A stretch of DNA of 64,000 bases from Micrococcaceae bacterium Sec5.1 (GTDB lineage Bacteria; Actinomycetota; Actinomycetes; Actinomycetales; Micrococcaceae). Under the pieces are notes generated by a model. The model saw only the letters and a program-made list of their open reading frames with translations, was not told the origin of the DNA and did not search any database. Made by a program: the position numbers and the translations under genes. Shown here piece by piece: positions 26,437-36,354 of the stretch (the first letter of the stretch is position 1; each line of letters opens with the position of its first letter). The stretch is from the NCBI GenBank assembly GCA_039636795.1, contig CP143430.1, positions 4,154,001 through 4,218,000 on the forward strand, written 5' to 3'.

Positions 26437-27348
26437 CTAAAAAACAGACCAGCCCGTACGCGTCGTGAATTCATCCAGGGCAGCCACACCTGCAACCGAG
26501 TTGCCGGACCGTCCAAGGCCCGGGCTCCAGACACTGATGGCGCATTTGTTGGGGACCACCGCGACGATTCCGCCTCCGACACCGCTCTTTCCCGGAAGGC
26601 CCACGCGGTAGGCGAATTCCCCGGCGGCGTCGTAGGTCCCGCACGTGAGCATGACGGCGTTGATCCGCTTGGTCTGTGCCGGGGACAGCAGCCGGGTGCC
26701 GTCCGCTCCTACACCGTTGGCGGCCAGGAACCGGGTTGCGAGCGCCAGGTCTTCGCAGGTCATGGCCAGAGCGCACTGCTCCACATAGGACTCGAGGACG
26801 GCTTCCACGGGGTTCTCCAGGTTGCCGCAGCTGGCAAGGAAGTGGGCCAGTGAGGCGTTGCGGTGGCTGTTGCGGAGTTCCGACGCCGCTACGTAATGGT
26901 CCGCGGCCACAGTGGGGTTACCGGTTTCGCGGCGCATCAAGTCGCGGACGGACAGGGCGGCGCTTCCTGTGACGCTGAGGAGCCGGTCGCTGACGACGAT
27001 CGCGCCGGCGTTGATGAAGGGGTTCCGGGGAATCCCTTCTTCGCTCTCCAACTGGATCAACGAGTTGAAGGGGTTGCCCGAGGGTTCGCGGAAGACGCGC
27101 TTCCAGATGCCATCGCCGTCGAAGGCCAACACCAAGGCGAGCGCGAAGACCTTGGAAATGCTTTGAATGGAGAAGGGCACATGCGCGTCCCCTGATGAGT
27201 AGACGTCACCGTCTCTGGTTGCGACGGAGATGCCGAACTGGTGTGGGTCCACGGCTCCCAACTGGGGAATGTAATCGGCCACGTTGCCCTGGCCGACGTG
27301 CGGCTGTACTGCCCCGACGATGTCGTCGAGGAGATTCTGGATGTCCAA
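26437..27348 (-). CDS. glsA: Glutaminase
   Basis: A 303-residue glutaminase of the serine-dependent beta-lactamase fold, which hydrolyses glutamine to glutamate and ammonia. The catalytic SxxK is Ser63-Lys66 (FSIQSISKVF). The GNPFNSLIQLE, NPFINAGAI and KSGVGGGIVAVVP blocks all match the GlsA family and length is normal. The start codon lies six bases after the stop of the PucR regulator at 27355, so the two are one transcript. Regulation of glutamine use by that regulator is likely. Confidence 0.95.
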   Translation of the reverse strand: MDIQNLLDDIVGAVQPHVGQGNVADYIPQLGAVDPHQFGISVATRDGDVYSSGDAHVPFSIQSISKVFALALVLAFDGDGIWKRVFREPSGNPFNSLIQLESEEGIPRNPFINAGAIVVSDRLLSVTGSAALSVRDLMRRETGNPTVAADHYVAASELRNSHRNASLAHFLASCGNLENPVEAVLESYVEQCALAMTCEDLALATRFLAANGVGADGTRLLSPAQTKRINAVMLTCGTYDAAGEFAYRVGLPGKSGVGGGIVAVVPNKCAISVWSPGLGRSGNSVAGVAALDEFTTRTGWSVF

Positions 27349-27354
27349 GGGGTT

Positions 27355-28971
27355 CTAGCTCCTGGCCTCTGCGTAGGTCCATAGTCGTATCTGGAGATGG
27401 GCAAGCAATCGTTCGTCTGCGGACTGCAGGTCCAGTCCGGCCTCTTCGCACGCTCGCCGCAGCCGGTAGTGGACGGTGTTGCGGTGGATGGCCAGTTCCT
27501 CGGCGCAGCGGTTCACATCACCAAAGAATTCGAGGTAGGTCAGCAGCGTCAAAGCAAACTCTGGATAACGGTCGCAGAGCTTGGCTATTCCCTGGTGCCG
27601 GAGCCCTTTCCGGGTTTCCAGCAGATCCAGCAGTTCGTTGGTGAGGACCGTGGTTTCCACATCCCTGTAGGAGGCAACACGGATCGACGGCGTGCTCTGC
27701 AGCACCTTCAGGACGCTGCGGACGTGGTCAAGCGTGGCGTACAGGGCGTCCAGCCGCGGAACGATCGGGCCCACAGCGGCCTGGACCTGGAAGTGCAGGT
27801 GCGTGGTGGCGTCACGCACGATCGTGTTGACCAAGCGGTTGATGGCGGGCAGGGACTTTACCGGGTCCAGGTCCGGCAGGATGATCGCTGTTTCCGTGCC
27901 CAGAGCTCCTACCACTGCTCCCTGACGGTAGGCCGCAGCGTGAATGGACGCGAGGTTGGAGAGCTCACCCCTGCGGAGCTGTTGACCCGGGGCGCTCTGA
28001 TCCAGCCCGCCTGCCGAAATCAGCACCAAGGCAGCAGGTTTCGAGGGGTCGATCCCCGCCGACTGGGCCTGTGAGTGAACCTGTGCCGTACCGCTGAGGA
28101 GGCTGGACACCCGGTCTTCGCGCATGGATTGGGATTGCTGGTTCCGGTGGCGGACAAGTTCAATCGCGGCGTGCCGGGCAGCGCCAATCATCAGCCTGTC
28201 AGTGTTCGGCGCCAACGGCTCAGCACCTTCCTGCAGCCAGATATAGCCCATCACCCGGCTTCCCGCATGGATGCCAATGGCCACGCGTTCGCGAAGGCCG
28301 GCCTCAGGGTTGGCGTCCACATGGACGGGTTCCTCGGTGGCCTGAAGGTGCTTGTAGACGCCCGATTCCTTGAGGAGTTTCTGGTATCGCTCAGGTCCCC
28401 GCCGCGCAAGGATGGACAAACGCCGGAGCTCATCAACATCGTTGGACGCAGGCGAGTAGGCGAGGACCCTGTTCCCCGGGTCCTCGATGACGACGTGGCC
28501 GTTGGTCAACGTTGCCGTTGTTTGGGCGATGGCGAACAAGTCCCTATGCACCGTGGTGGGATTCTCCCCGGAAACACCGCGCTCCCGGATACGGTCCACA
28601 GCGACGCTTTCGAACTTGTCCCAGCGAAGGCCGGGGGCTACGGCCACCAGTCCGATACCGGTCGATTGCAGAAGTTCCGCCACGGCTTCGAGTTCACGTT
28701 CGTTGCCCTTGACCGCCACGGCCGTGGGTCTGTCGCTGATGATCCGGCGGATTGCCGGCAGCGCCACACGTCCACGGGCGCCGATGAGCATCACCAAGGA
28801 CCCAGGGCGAGTTGCATCCTCGTCTTCTGCATCCACAATGACCGTTTCACGAACTGTCAGGTTGTCCGCGTCCGGGGCAAGCAACAAGCGTGCGTTGTCC
28901 ACGCCCAGGTCTTCAAGTACATCGCTCAGCAAGGTGACGACGCCGTCGTCGTCAATGTCCAGGGCCTTCAA
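27355..28971 (-). CDS. PucR-family transcriptional regulator
   Basis: A 538-residue regulator with an N-terminal PucR-type sensing region (residues about 1-125), a central region, and a C-terminal PucR helix-turn-helix (residues about 465-530) with ELAIHRNTVHYRLRRACEEAGLDL. The start is TTG 28971 with AGAGGAAG upstream at a long spacing, so it is uncertain. It is the first gene of an operon with glsA and is divergent from an amino-acid permease and an Orn/Lys/Arg decarboxylase across a 325-base gap. It may control both sides. It shares only the family layout with the PucR protein at 18439. Confidence 0.88.
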   Translation of the reverse strand: MKALDIDDDGVVTLLSDVLEDLGVDNARLLLAPDADNLTVRETVIVDAEDEDATRPGSLVMLIGARGRVALPAIRRIISDRPTAVAVKGNERELEAVAELLQSTGIGLVAVAPGLRWDKFESVAVDRIRERGVSGENPTTVHRDLFAIAQTTATLTNGHVVIEDPGNRVLAYSPASNDVDELRRLSILARRGPERYQKLLKESGVYKHLQATEEPVHVDANPEAGLRERVAIGIHAGSRVMGYIWLQEGAEPLAPNTDRLMIGAARHAAIELVRHRNQQSQSMREDRVSSLLSGTAQVHSQAQSAGIDPSKPAALVLISAGGLDQSAPGQQLRRGELSNLASIHAAAYRQGAVVGALGTETAIILPDLDPVKSLPAINRLVNTIVRDATTHLHFQVQAAVGPIVPRLDALYATLDHVRSVLKVLQSTPSIRVASYRDVETTVLTNELLDLLETRKGLRHQGIAKLCDRYPEFALTLLTYLEFFGDVNRCAEELAIHRNTVHYRLRRACEEAGLDLQSADERLLAHLQIRLWTYAEARS

Positions 28972-29296
28972 CGAAGCTATCGCTTCCTCTCGTATTCAGT
29001 TCGGGTCAATCGGACGTCCTTCGCCATTGAAGAAGTCCTGCCCATGCTCCTGCGCAATCGCGCACAGCCAGAAACATTACCGGGCCTTCAGGACACCAGT
29101 GTTGTCCAGCCAGCACAAGAGCCGGGCCCTGAATTTGGTTCGCCAGCCAATTTGCGCGATTCGCCTGAGATCTAGAGTTATTTACTGTCCCCAACGCCAC
29201 AAACACTGTGTGTTGCGCCGTGTCAGAGAACACATCTGTGCCGTTTGGGACTGTTGAGCTGCCGACGGCGGCGCCGGAGTCAAAGGAGACCCCCAA
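28972..29296. other. Divergent intergenic region, pucR/glsA versus permease/decarboxylase
   Basis: No convincing gene is present. It must hold promoters for both directions. A short perfect inverted repeat AACAC-TGT-GTGTT lies at 29202-29214, after a possible -10 (TACTGT) and AT-rich stretch around 29178-29188. AAAGGAG at 29281-29287 is the ribosome site of the permease. Confidence 0.5.
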
Positions 29297-30811
29297 GTGA
29301 TACCCACGTCAGTTTCAGCGCATTCTGCTGCGCCCAGCCGGTCCGACGAGGCCGGCACCCTGCTTGTCGGCCAGGAGCCCGGCCGGGATTTCTCAACGGA
29401 AGAATCGGGCTACCGGAAGACCCTCAAGCCCCGACAGATCCAAATGATCGCCATAGGCGGCGCGATCGGCACGGGGCTTTTCATGGGAGCAGGCGGCCGT
29501 CTCAACGGTTCAGGCCCGGCCCTGGTCCTGGTGTATGCGGTGTGCGGTTTTTTTGCCTTCCTCATCCTGCGCGCATTGGGCGAGCTGGTTCTCTACCGCC
29601 CGGCCTCAGGTTCGTTCGTTTCCTACGCCCGCGAGTTTTACGGCGAGAAAATGGCCTACACGGCTGGTTGGTTGTACTTCCTGAACTGGGCCATGACCTC
29701 CATTGTGGATGTCACGGCGGTGGCCCTGTACGTGAAGTTTTGGGGCCAGTTCTGGCAACCCATTAATGACGTCCCGCAATGGCTCATCGCCCTCATTGCC
29801 CTCGTGGTGGTGCTGGCGCTGAACCTCGTGTCGGTGAAGATCTTCGGCGAGATGGAGTTCTGGTTCGCCCTCATCAAGGTGGGTGCGCTGGTAGCCTTCC
29901 TCGTCGTCGGAATCTGCTTCATCGTCTTTGGTGGCCGGACGGATGTGGGCGTTCCCGGCCTGAACGTCATTGCCGATAACGGCGGCCTCTTCCCCACGGG
30001 CGCTGTGGCACCGCTCCTGGCGATCAGCGGCGTCGTCTTCGCCTACGCAGCCGTTGAGCTGGTAGGCACCGCCGCCGGCGAAACTGCCAACCCGCACAAG
30101 GTCATGCCCAAAGCCGTCAACACGGTGGTTCTGCGTATCGGCATTTTCTACGTCGGCTCCGTCCTGTTGCTCTCGCTTCTGCTGCCCTTCACGTCCTACA
30201 AGTCCGGCGAATCGCCGTTCGTGACCTTTTTCTCGCACCTTGGCGACCCCCAGGCCGGCGCGATCTCTGCCTCCGTGATGAACTTCGTCGTTCTGACCGC
30301 TGCCCTCTCAAGCCTCAACGCCGGTTTGTACTCCACCGGACGGATCCTGCGTTCCATGGCAATCAAAGGCTCAGCTCCCCGCTTCACCGCCCGCATCAGC
30401 GCCTCCGGTGTCCCTTACGGCGGCATCCTGCTGACTGCCGTCATCACGTTGATGGGCGTTGGCCTGAACGCCATCGTTCCGTCGCAGGTCTTTGAAATCG
30501 TGCTCGAGGTCTCGGCGCTGGGCATCATCGGCGGTTGGGCCACGATCATGCTCTGCCACATCAAGCTGCAAGCGTGGGTGCGGAGCGGCAAAGTCACCAG
30601 GCCAGCGTTCCGGCTCTTCGGTGCCCCCTTCACTTCCTATCTAACCCTCGGATTCCTGGCCTTTGTCCTGGTCACCATGGGCTTCTCGGAAACAGGCCGG
30701 TGGGTGCTCGCTTCCCTGCTGGTATTGGCACCGCTGCTCGTGGGTGGCTGGTATGCCCACCGTGGCCGAATCCGTAATGAGCAGTCCGCTTTGAACCCGC
30801 CCTCAGTTTGA
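29297..30811 (+). CDS. APC-superfamily amino acid permease (AAT family)
   Basis: A 504-residue permease with 12 hydrophobic segments from about residue 48 on. The [19 protein letters not shown] segment near residue 48 and the [27 protein letters not shown] segment near residue 250 are hallmarks of the AAT branch (aromatic, GABA, asparagine, lysine permeases). The start GTG 29297 has AAAGGAG at nine bases. The decarboxylase start follows 18 bases after the stop, so the permease likely imports the substrate, or exchanges substrate and product, of that enzyme. That coupling is inference from position. Confidence 0.9.
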   Translation: MIPTSVSAHSAAPSRSDEAGTLLVGQEPGRDFSTEESGYRKTLKPRQIQMIAIGGAIGTGLFMGAGGRLNGSGPALVLVYAVCGFFAFLILRALGELVLYRPASGSFVSYAREFYGEKMAYTAGWLYFLNWAMTSIVDVTAVALYVKFWGQFWQPINDVPQWLIALIALVVVLALNLVSVKIFGEMEFWFALIKVGALVAFLVVGICFIVFGGRTDVGVPGLNVIADNGGLFPTGAVAPLLAISGVVFAYAAVELVGTAAGETANPHKVMPKAVNTVVLRIGIFYVGSVLLLSLLLPFTSYKSGESPFVTFFSHLGDPQAGAISASVMNFVVLTAALSSLNAGLYSTGRILRSMAIKGSAPRFTARISASGVPYGGILLTAVITLMGVGLNAIVPSQVFEIVLEVSALGIIGGWATIMLCHIKLQAWVRSGKVTRPAFRLFGAPFTSYLTLGFLAFVLVTMGFSETGRWVLASLLVLAPLLVGGWYAHRGRIRNEQSALNPPSV

Positions 30812-30828
30812 AAGAGAAAACACGTCAC

Positions 30829-33645
30829 ATGAGCACCCTTTCCCCCCTTCCAAAAATTGGCACGCCCAGCCGCGCCTGGAGGTCGCGCGCCGATGCTTGG
30901 GAGTTCCTGGGATATGCCATCAAGCAGCTTGCCTTGGACCTTCACTCCTCCTCCGACTCCGGCTTGCACTCCCAGATCAGCCGCACTTTCGCGCTCCTGG
31001 ATGCCGTGGAGCCCTACTGGGCGGAGCCGGGCGTTGCGGCGGTGGCCCAGTTGCGCCAATTGGTCGACGACGGCGACCCCCACGCCGCGCTGGAACTTCT
31101 GGGCGGTTTGGCGCACCTTCCTCTGGCTTCCGGTGCGGAGCAAGGTTCAGTTTCCGGGGGTCTCCAGGAGTCGTCCGAGGACGAGGTTGCACAAGCCGAG
31201 CAGGCTGACCGTCCTCGCTTTGAGGTTCTGGTGGTGGACAACATCACGGCCCAGGAAGCTGAGTCGCTCAAGAACAACATGGCTGCCCAGCGCCGCCCAT
31301 CGGATGCTTTCACGTACGAAATCAATGTGGTCCCCAGCTACGAAGACGCGTTGGTCGCCGTCCTCCTCAACCCCGATATCCAAGCGGTGATCCTGCGTCC
31401 GGGCTTCTCGGTTCGCAGCTCCCAGCAGCTGGGCAGCGACCTCCGCCGCTTCCTGGCCGGGCACACTCCCGAAGGCCTGCAGGCGTTGCGGCCCGTCAAA
31501 CGGATCCTGGGCCTGGCCGAGGAAATATCCGGGCTCAGGCCTGAGTTGGACGTCTACCTGGTTGCAGGCGTCTCCATCGAGTCCCTAGCCGGATCGCTGA
31601 CCAGGAAGTTCCGGAGGATTTTCCGCAGGCAGGATCACCTGGACCTGCACTTGTCCCTGTTGTCCGGGGTTGCAGAACGATACGAGGCTCCGTTCTTCAC
31701 AGCCCTGCTGGATTACAGCCGCCGGCCTGCAAGCGTCTTCCACGCGCTGCCCATTTCGCGTGGCGGATCCGTTGGGAACTCCCCCTGGATCCGCGACATG
31801 GCCGATTTTTACGGGACAAACCTGCTTTTGGCAGAGACTTCGGCAACGTCCGGCGGCCTCGATTCCCTGCTGGACCCGCATGGATCCATCAAGCAGGCGC
31901 AGGACCTCGCCGCCCGGGCCTTCGGAGCGCAACGAACGTACTTCGTTACCAACGGCACGTCCACGGCCAACAAGATCGTTCATCAATCCCTGCTGGCCCC
32001 TGGTGACGTCGTGCTGGTTGACCGGAACTGCCACAAGTCCCACCACTACGCCTTTGTGCTCGCCGGTGCCCGCGTTTCATATCTGGATGCCTATCCCTTG
32101 GACAAGTACGCCTTCTATGGTGCTGTGCCCTTGGCGAGTTTGAAGCGCAGGCTGCTTGAGTACCGGCGGGCCGGACGGCTGCACGAAGTCAAAATGGTCA
32201 CGCTCACCAACTGCACCTTTGACGGCATCGTTTACGACGTCGAGCGTGTCATGGAGGAATGCCTGGCCATCAAACCTGACTTGGTGTTCCTCTGGGACGA
32301 GGCATGGTTTGCCTTCGCGCGCTCCCATCCCATCTACCGGCGTCGAACGGGTATGGCTTCAGCAGCCGCGCTGGAAGCTTCCTTCAGCAACCCTGCCTAC
32401 GCGGCCCGCTATGCCGAGCAGGCAGCGGCCTTGCACGACCCCGTAACGGGTGAACCTCTTGATGACGAGGCCTGGTTGAACAGGCGGCTGATTCCCAACC
32501 CTGCGAAGGCGCGGATCAGGGTTTACGCCACCCAGTCAACACATAAGACCCTGACGTCCCTACGTCAGGGCTCCATGATTCACGTGTACGACCAAGACTT
32601 CATGGCATCCAACCAGGAGTCCTTCCGCGAGGCGTACATGACCCACACCTCCACCTCACCCAACTACCAAATCCTGGCTTCCCTGGACATTGGCCGGCGG
32701 CAAGTGGAGCTGGAAGGTTTTGGTTTGGTCCAGAAGCAATCCGACCTCGCCGTCTCTGTGGCACAAGCAGTCGCACGGCATCCCCTGCTGAAGAAGTACT
32801 TCCGGGTGTTGACCTCGCGGGACCTTATTGAGCCCCAATACCGCGAAACCAGCGCCGCCATGCCGCTACGGGAGGGACTGGCGGAACTTGAGGACGCGTG
32901 GCAACGCGATGAGTTCGTCATTGATCCGAGCCGCCTCACGCTGGACATCAGCAGGACAGGGATCGACGGCGACACGTTCCGCCACAGCTACCTCATGGAC
33001 GATCACGGGATCCAGGTGAATAAGACGTCCCGGAACACTGTGCTGTTCATGACCAACATCGGCACCTCGCGAAGTTCCGTGGCATACCTGATCGAGGTCC
33101 TGGTCAAACTCGCCGAGGGATTCGAAAACCCCCATCCATCATCGCGACCCCGCACGGTGCCCGTGCTTTCGCCCGCGTCTTCGGCCGTGTCTTCGGTGCC
33201 CGGAGGATCAGTGGTGGTTGGACAGACGCCGCCGCTCCCGGACTTCAGCACGTTCGCAGCGCGGTTCCGTGTGGACGACGCCTGTGAAGACGGCGATATC
33301 CGCGCAGCCTACTTCGAAAGCTACAAGCCCGAATCCACGGCCTACTTGTCCGCCGACGAACTGGCCCTTGCGGTCCGTGCCGGGCAGGAAGTCATTTCCG
33401 CCGGCTTCGTCACACCGTATCCGCCGGGCTTCCCCATCCTCGTCCCGGGCCAGGTCATTACCCGGCAGACGTTGGAGTTCATGGCTGCTTTGGACACCCG
33501 GGAGATCCACGGTTTCGATCACGAACGTGGCTACCGGGTCTTCGTGGATGGGTCTGCGGTTTCGGGGTCCGGCTTCGCGGAGGCTGGTGTTTCGGAGACT
33601 GCTGTGGAAACGGCGGGCATCGGGCGGCTCCCCGCCGCTTCGTAG
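30829..33645 (+). CDS. Long Orn/Lys/Arg decarboxylase (fold-type I PLP enzyme)
   Basis: A 938-residue decarboxylase. The PLP lysine is Lys573 in ATQSTHKTLTSLRQGS. The NGTSTANKIVHQSLLAPGD segment (near residue 380), the NCTFDGIVYD segment and the DEAWFAFARSHP segment (Asp contacting PLP) match the bacterial ornithine/lysine/arginine decarboxylase group. A receiver-like wing domain occupies about residues 130-250 (FEVLVVDNITAQEAESLKNN). The C-terminal domain (about 805-915) contains PYPPGFPILVPGQ. Compared with E. coli LdcI (715 residues, Lys367), there are about 200 extra residues before the lysine, mostly a helical N-terminal region (1-130). Which amino acid is used cannot be read from sequence. 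It is preceded by a permease gene. Confidence 0.92.
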   Translation: MSTLSPLPKIGTPSRAWRSRADAWEFLGYAIKQLALDLHSSSDSGLHSQISRTFALLDAVEPYWAEPGVAAVAQLRQLVDDGDPHAALELLGGLAHLPLASGAEQGSVSGGLQESSEDEVAQAEQADRPRFEVLVVDNITAQEAESLKNNMAAQRRPSDAFTYEINVVPSYEDALVAVLLNPDIQAVILRPGFSVRSSQQLGSDLRRFLAGHTPEGLQALRPVKRILGLAEEISGLRPELDVYLVAGVSIESLAGSLTRKFRRIFRRQDHLDLHLSLLSGVAERYEAPFFTALLDYSRRPASVFHALPISRGGSVGNSPWIRDMADFYGTNLLLAETSATSGGLDSLLDPHGSIKQAQDLAARAFGAQRTYFVTNGTSTANKIVHQSLLAPGDVVLVDRNCHKSHHYAFVLAGARVSYLDAYPLDKYAFYGAVPLASLKRRLLEYRRAGRLHEVKMVTLTNCTFDGIVYDVERVMEECLAIKPDLVFLWDEAWFAFARSHPIYRRRTGMASAAALEASFSNPAYAARYAEQAAALHDPVTGEPLDDEAWLNRRLIPNPAKARIRVYATQSTHKTLTSLRQGSMIHVYDQDFMASNQESFREAYMTHTSTSPNYQILASLDIGRRQVELEGFGLVQKQSDLAVSVAQAVARHPLLKKYFRVLTSRDLIEPQYRETSAAMPLREGLAELEDAWQRDEFVIDPSRLTLDISRTGIDGDTFRHSYLMDDHGIQVNKTSRNTVLFMTNIGTSRSSVAYLIEVLVKLAEGFENPHPSSRPRTVPVLSPASSAVSSVPGGSVVVGQTPPLPDFSTFAARFRVDDACEDGDIRAAYFESYKPESTAYLSADELALAVRAGQEVISAGFVTPYPPGFPILVPGQVITRQTLEFMAALDTREIHGFDHERGYRVFVDGSAVSGSGFAEAGVSETAVETAGIGRLPAAS

Positions 33646-33673
33646 GACTGGGCGGATACCTGCGCAGAGTGCG

Positions 33674-34714
33674 CTACGCGCTTTGGCGGGCCCAACCAAA
33701 AGCGGGTGCGATGTGCTTCGCGACGTTCCCCAGGAGCTTCGCGTTGTACTCCACCCCGAGTTGGTTGGGCACCGTCAGGAGGACCGTGTCGGCAGCTTGG
33801 ACGGCTGCATCGGCTGCTAGTTCTTCTGCCAAGCCGTCCGGCTCCCCGATGTAGCTCTTCCCGAAACGGGACAACGCGCCGTCGAGAATTCCTACCTGGT
33901 CCTGCCGGTCCGCTTGGGCGCGAAGGCCGAAGTAGCGGTTGTCCACCTCATCGACGATCGGCAGGATGCTGCGGCTAACTGAAACGCGGGGCTCGAAGTC
34001 GTGCCCGGCAGCTGCCCAGGCTTCACGGAACATGTGGATCTGCTCGGCTTGCAGTTGGTCGAACGGGACGCCGGTATCCTCGGTCAGGAGCGTGGAACTC
34101 ATGAGGTTCATGCCCTGCTCGGCGGCCCAGACTGCCGTCTTGCGGGTGCCCGCACCCCACCAGATTCGCTGTGGGAGTCCCGGGGAGAGCGGCTGGATAG
34201 GCAGAAGCCCGGTGGCTCCGCCTGCGTAGTGGGGATCAGCTTGGGCTACTCCGTGCCCGGCGATTGCTTTGCGGAAGAGCGCGGTGTGGCGACGCGCCAT
34301 GTCGCCCGTGTCCTCGCCTGCATTTGGGACATGGCCAAAGTTGGCGGCTCCGTTCAGGGCAGGCTCGGGTGAACCACGGCTTACACCAAGCTGAAGCCGG
34401 CCGTCGCTGATCAGGTCCGTGGCTGCAGCCTCCTCCGCCATGTACAGCGGGTTCTCGTAGCGCATGTCAATCACGCCAGTGCCCATCTCGATGGTGCTGG
34501 TCCGTGCGGCAATGGCGGCGAGCAGCGGGAACGGGGAGGCTTGTTGGCGGGCGAAGTGGTGCACACGGAAGAACGCGCCGTCGATCCCCAGTTCCTCTGC
34601 GGCCACGGCCAGTTCGATGCCCTGCTTGAGTGATTCACCAGCCGAGGGCACCAGCGAACCAGGGACGCGCGCCCAATGGCCGAAGGAAAGGAAGCCGATC
34701 CGTTTGTTGTGCAT
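33674..34714 (-). CDS. LLM-class flavin-dependent oxidoreductase
   Basis: A 346-residue luciferase-like (TIM-barrel) flavin-dependent monooxygenase. The N-terminal IGFLSFGHWA strand and the GIDGAFFRVHHFARQQASPFPLLAAIAART region are typical, as is DLISDGRLQLGVSRGSPEPA near residue 100. No flavin reductase partner is adjacent, and the substrate is unknown. It is convergent with the decarboxylase gene and ends 28 bases from it. A RibD-type reductase gene is upstream on the same strand, 35 bases away, and may be co-transcribed. Confidence 0.9.
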   Translation of the reverse strand: MHNKRIGFLSFGHWARVPGSLVPSAGESLKQGIELAVAAEELGIDGAFFRVHHFARQQASPFPLLAAIAARTSTIEMGTGVIDMRYENPLYMAEEAAATDLISDGRLQLGVSRGSPEPALNGAANFGHVPNAGEDTGDMARRHTALFRKAIAGHGVAQADPHYAGGATGLLPIQPLSPGLPQRIWWGAGTRKTAVWAAEQGMNLMSSTLLTEDTGVPFDQLQAEQIHMFREAWAAAGHDFEPRVSVSRSILPIVDEVDNRYFGLRAQADRQDQVGILDGALSRFGKSYIGEPDGLAEELAADAAVQAADTVLLTVPNQLGVEYNAKLLGNVAKHIAPAFGWARQSA

Positions 34715-34749
34715 GTCCGGGACAACAGCGGTAGGTGCCCGCTAATTCC

Positions 34750-35307
34750 TCAGTCGGCGCGTCGGTAGTGCATGGCGACCGCGCCGTTGCTGAGCGGCTC
34801 GGCCGAGATCAGTTCGAGGCGCCTGGTGCTGGGCAGCCCGCCCTGGTACAGAGTGGGACCGTGGCCGGTGATCATGGGGTGGACCAGGAACTTGTACTCG
34901 TCGACGAGGTCCAGTCGATCCAGCTCCGTAGCAAGTTTGCCGCTGCCGACAAGAACGCCGTCAGGAGTCCCCTCTTTGAGATCCTGCACCGCAGTGCGCA
35001 ACTCGCCGACGAGGTGATGGCTGTTGGTCCACGGGAAGTCGCTACGGGTAGCCGAGACCACGTATTTGGGCTTGGTTTCGAGTTTGAGGGCCCAATCGCG
35101 CATAGCTGGCGGCGCATCGACGTCGCCACGCGCCACCAGCGGCCAGTAGTCCTCCATCATTTCGTACGTGGTGCGGCCCCAGAGCATCGCGCCGCTCTCC
35201 TCCAGAAGCCGGGTGAAGTGGGCGTGCGTCTCGTCGTCGGCGATGCCCTCCCGGTGGTCGATGCAACCATCCAGTGTGACGTTGATGCTGAACGTTAGAA
35301 GGCCCAT
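34750..35307 (-). CDS. Dihydrofolate reductase-like protein (RibD C-terminal domain family)
   Basis: A 185-residue single-domain protein of the RibD_C/DHFR-like family, which uses NADPH on pteridine-like substrates. Typical blocks are the ITLDGCIDH-like start (INVTLDGCIDHREG), MLWGRTTYEMMEDYWP near residue 40, and GVLVGSGKLATELDRLDLVDEYKFLVHP near residue 115. It lacks the deaminase half of full RibD, so it is not a riboflavin enzyme in the usual sense. ATG 35307 is exactly six bases after TAGAAT, with no ribosome site, so it is probably leaderless. Confidence 0.9.
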   Translation of the reverse strand: MGLLTFSINVTLDGCIDHREGIADDETHAHFTRLLEESGAMLWGRTTYEMMEDYWPLVARGDVDAPPAMRDWALKLETKPKYVVSATRSDFPWTNSHHLVGELRTAVQDLKEGTPDGVLVGSGKLATELDRLDLVDEYKFLVHPMITGHGPTLYQGGLPSTRRLELISAEPLSNGAVAMHYRRAD

Positions 35308-35313
35308 GCGGTG

Positions 35314-35319
35314 ATTCTA
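35314..35319 (-). promoter_or_regulatory. Putative -10 element, leaderless RibD_C-type gene
   Basis: TAGAAT on the minus strand, six bases before ATG 35307. Confidence 0.55.
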
Positions 35320-35327
35320 TGCAGCTA

Positions 35328-35398
35328 AAAGCAACGCGGGGTCACATACGGCCCATATTTACGCCAAACATGGGCCGTATCTGACCCCGCGTTGCTTT
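35328..35398. repeat. Palindromic element, AACGCGGGGTCA family (copy 2)
   Basis: Outer arms AAAGCAACGCGGGGTCA (from 35328) and TGACCCCGCGTTGCTTT (to 35398) pair perfectly. Inner arms ATACGGCCCAT and ATGGGCCGTAT continue after one mismatched base. It lies between the RibD_C-type gene start and the end of the ABC permease gene, so it may also end the ABC transcript. Confidence 0.9.
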
Positions 35399-35409
35399 AA
35401 AAAGGGGGC

Positions 35410-36354
35410 TTAGCGGCTGCTACCCGCCAGCAAACCGCGCCGCTGCAGCAGGCGCTTCTCGATCGGGGCGAAAACGAGGAGCTCGATCAGGATGCCCACC
35501 GCCAGGATCAACAGGATCGCGGACATGACCACAGCCATGTCTGACAGCGCACGTCCTTGGTCAAGCAGCGAGCCCAAGCCGAAGCCGATGGTGCCACCCA
35601 CAGCGATGATTTCCGCGGCCATCAAAGAACGCCAGGAGAAAGCCCAACCCTGCTTCAATCCGCCGATGTATCCGGGAAGTGCTGCGGGAAGGACGATCTG
35701 CAGGGCCATCTGCAGGCGGTTCGCGCCGAGCACAGTACCCACGCTGCGGTATTGCGGCGGGATCTGGTCCACACCGGAGATGAGGCCATTGATGATCGAC
35801 GGAATGGCGCCCATGAGGACCACGAAGTAGACGGTGCCATCCGTCAGGCCAAACCAGATGATCGCCGCCGGCACCCAGGCCACGGACGGCAGCACCTGAA
35901 GCCCGGAAATCAACGGCCCAAAGGCACGGCGGAGAGGAGCAACCTGTGCAAGCAACAAGCCCACAGGCGTGGCAACTACCACCGAAATCAGGAAGCCGAT
36001 CAAACCGCGCTGCAACGAGGTCCACACCGATTCCTGAACCCTGCCTTCGCCCCAGAGCGTCACCAGCTGGTTGAGCACATCAAGGGGCCCGGGAACCTGG
36101 TCACGGCGCTTGAGGCCGAGGGACACGTAGAACTGCCAGACGAGGACGAGAACTACCAAGGCTGCGATCGGCAGCAGCACGCGCTTCCAATCGATGTCGG
36201 CTTTACGTCCGGTATCGGACTGGAGGTTGTCCAGGCCCGCTTCGAGGTCGCGCAGCTCTGAGGGGTTGCCCTTCAAGGACGGCGACGTTATGTGCTCGCT
36301 GGTTTCGCTCACGGGCAGGGTCCGCTCTTGGGTAGTGGTGGGGTTACTTGGCAT
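35410..36354 (-). CDS. ssuC: ABC transporter permease, sulfonate/nitrate type (SsuC-like)
   Basis: A 314-residue inner-membrane permease of the BPD_transp_1 family with about six hydrophobic segments between residues 60 and 300. The cytoplasmic EAA loop, in the stretch ALPGYIGGLKQGWAFSWRSLMAAEII (near residue 225), matches SsuC/TauC/NrtB permeases. It overlaps the end of the ATPase gene by 11 bases, so the two are coupled. Gene order substrate-binding protein, ATPase, permease, next to sulfate-assimilation genes, supports a sulfur-compound importer (sulfonate or sulfate ester). Substrate is inferred. Confidence 0.87.
   Translation of the reverse strand: MPSNPTTTQERTLPVSETSEHITSPSLKGNPSELRDLEAGLDNLQSDTGRKADIDWKRVLLPIAALVVLVLVWQFYVSLGLKRRDQVPGPLDVLNQLVTLWGEGRVQESVWTSLQRGLIGFLISVVVATPVGLLLAQVAPLRRAFGPLISGLQVLPSVAWVPAAIIWFGLTDGTVYFVVLMGAIPSIINGLISGVDQIPPQYRSVGTVLGANRLQMALQIVLPAALPGYIGGLKQGWAFSWRSLMAAEIIAVGGTIGFGLGSLLDQGRALSDMAVVMSAILLILAVGILIELLVFAPIEKRLLQRRGLLAGSSR

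Noticed and set aside
29006..29296. 96-codon open frame in the pucR/permease divergent gap
   Set aside because: It covers the permease promoter and ribosome site on the opposite strand, with no domain or conserved motif.
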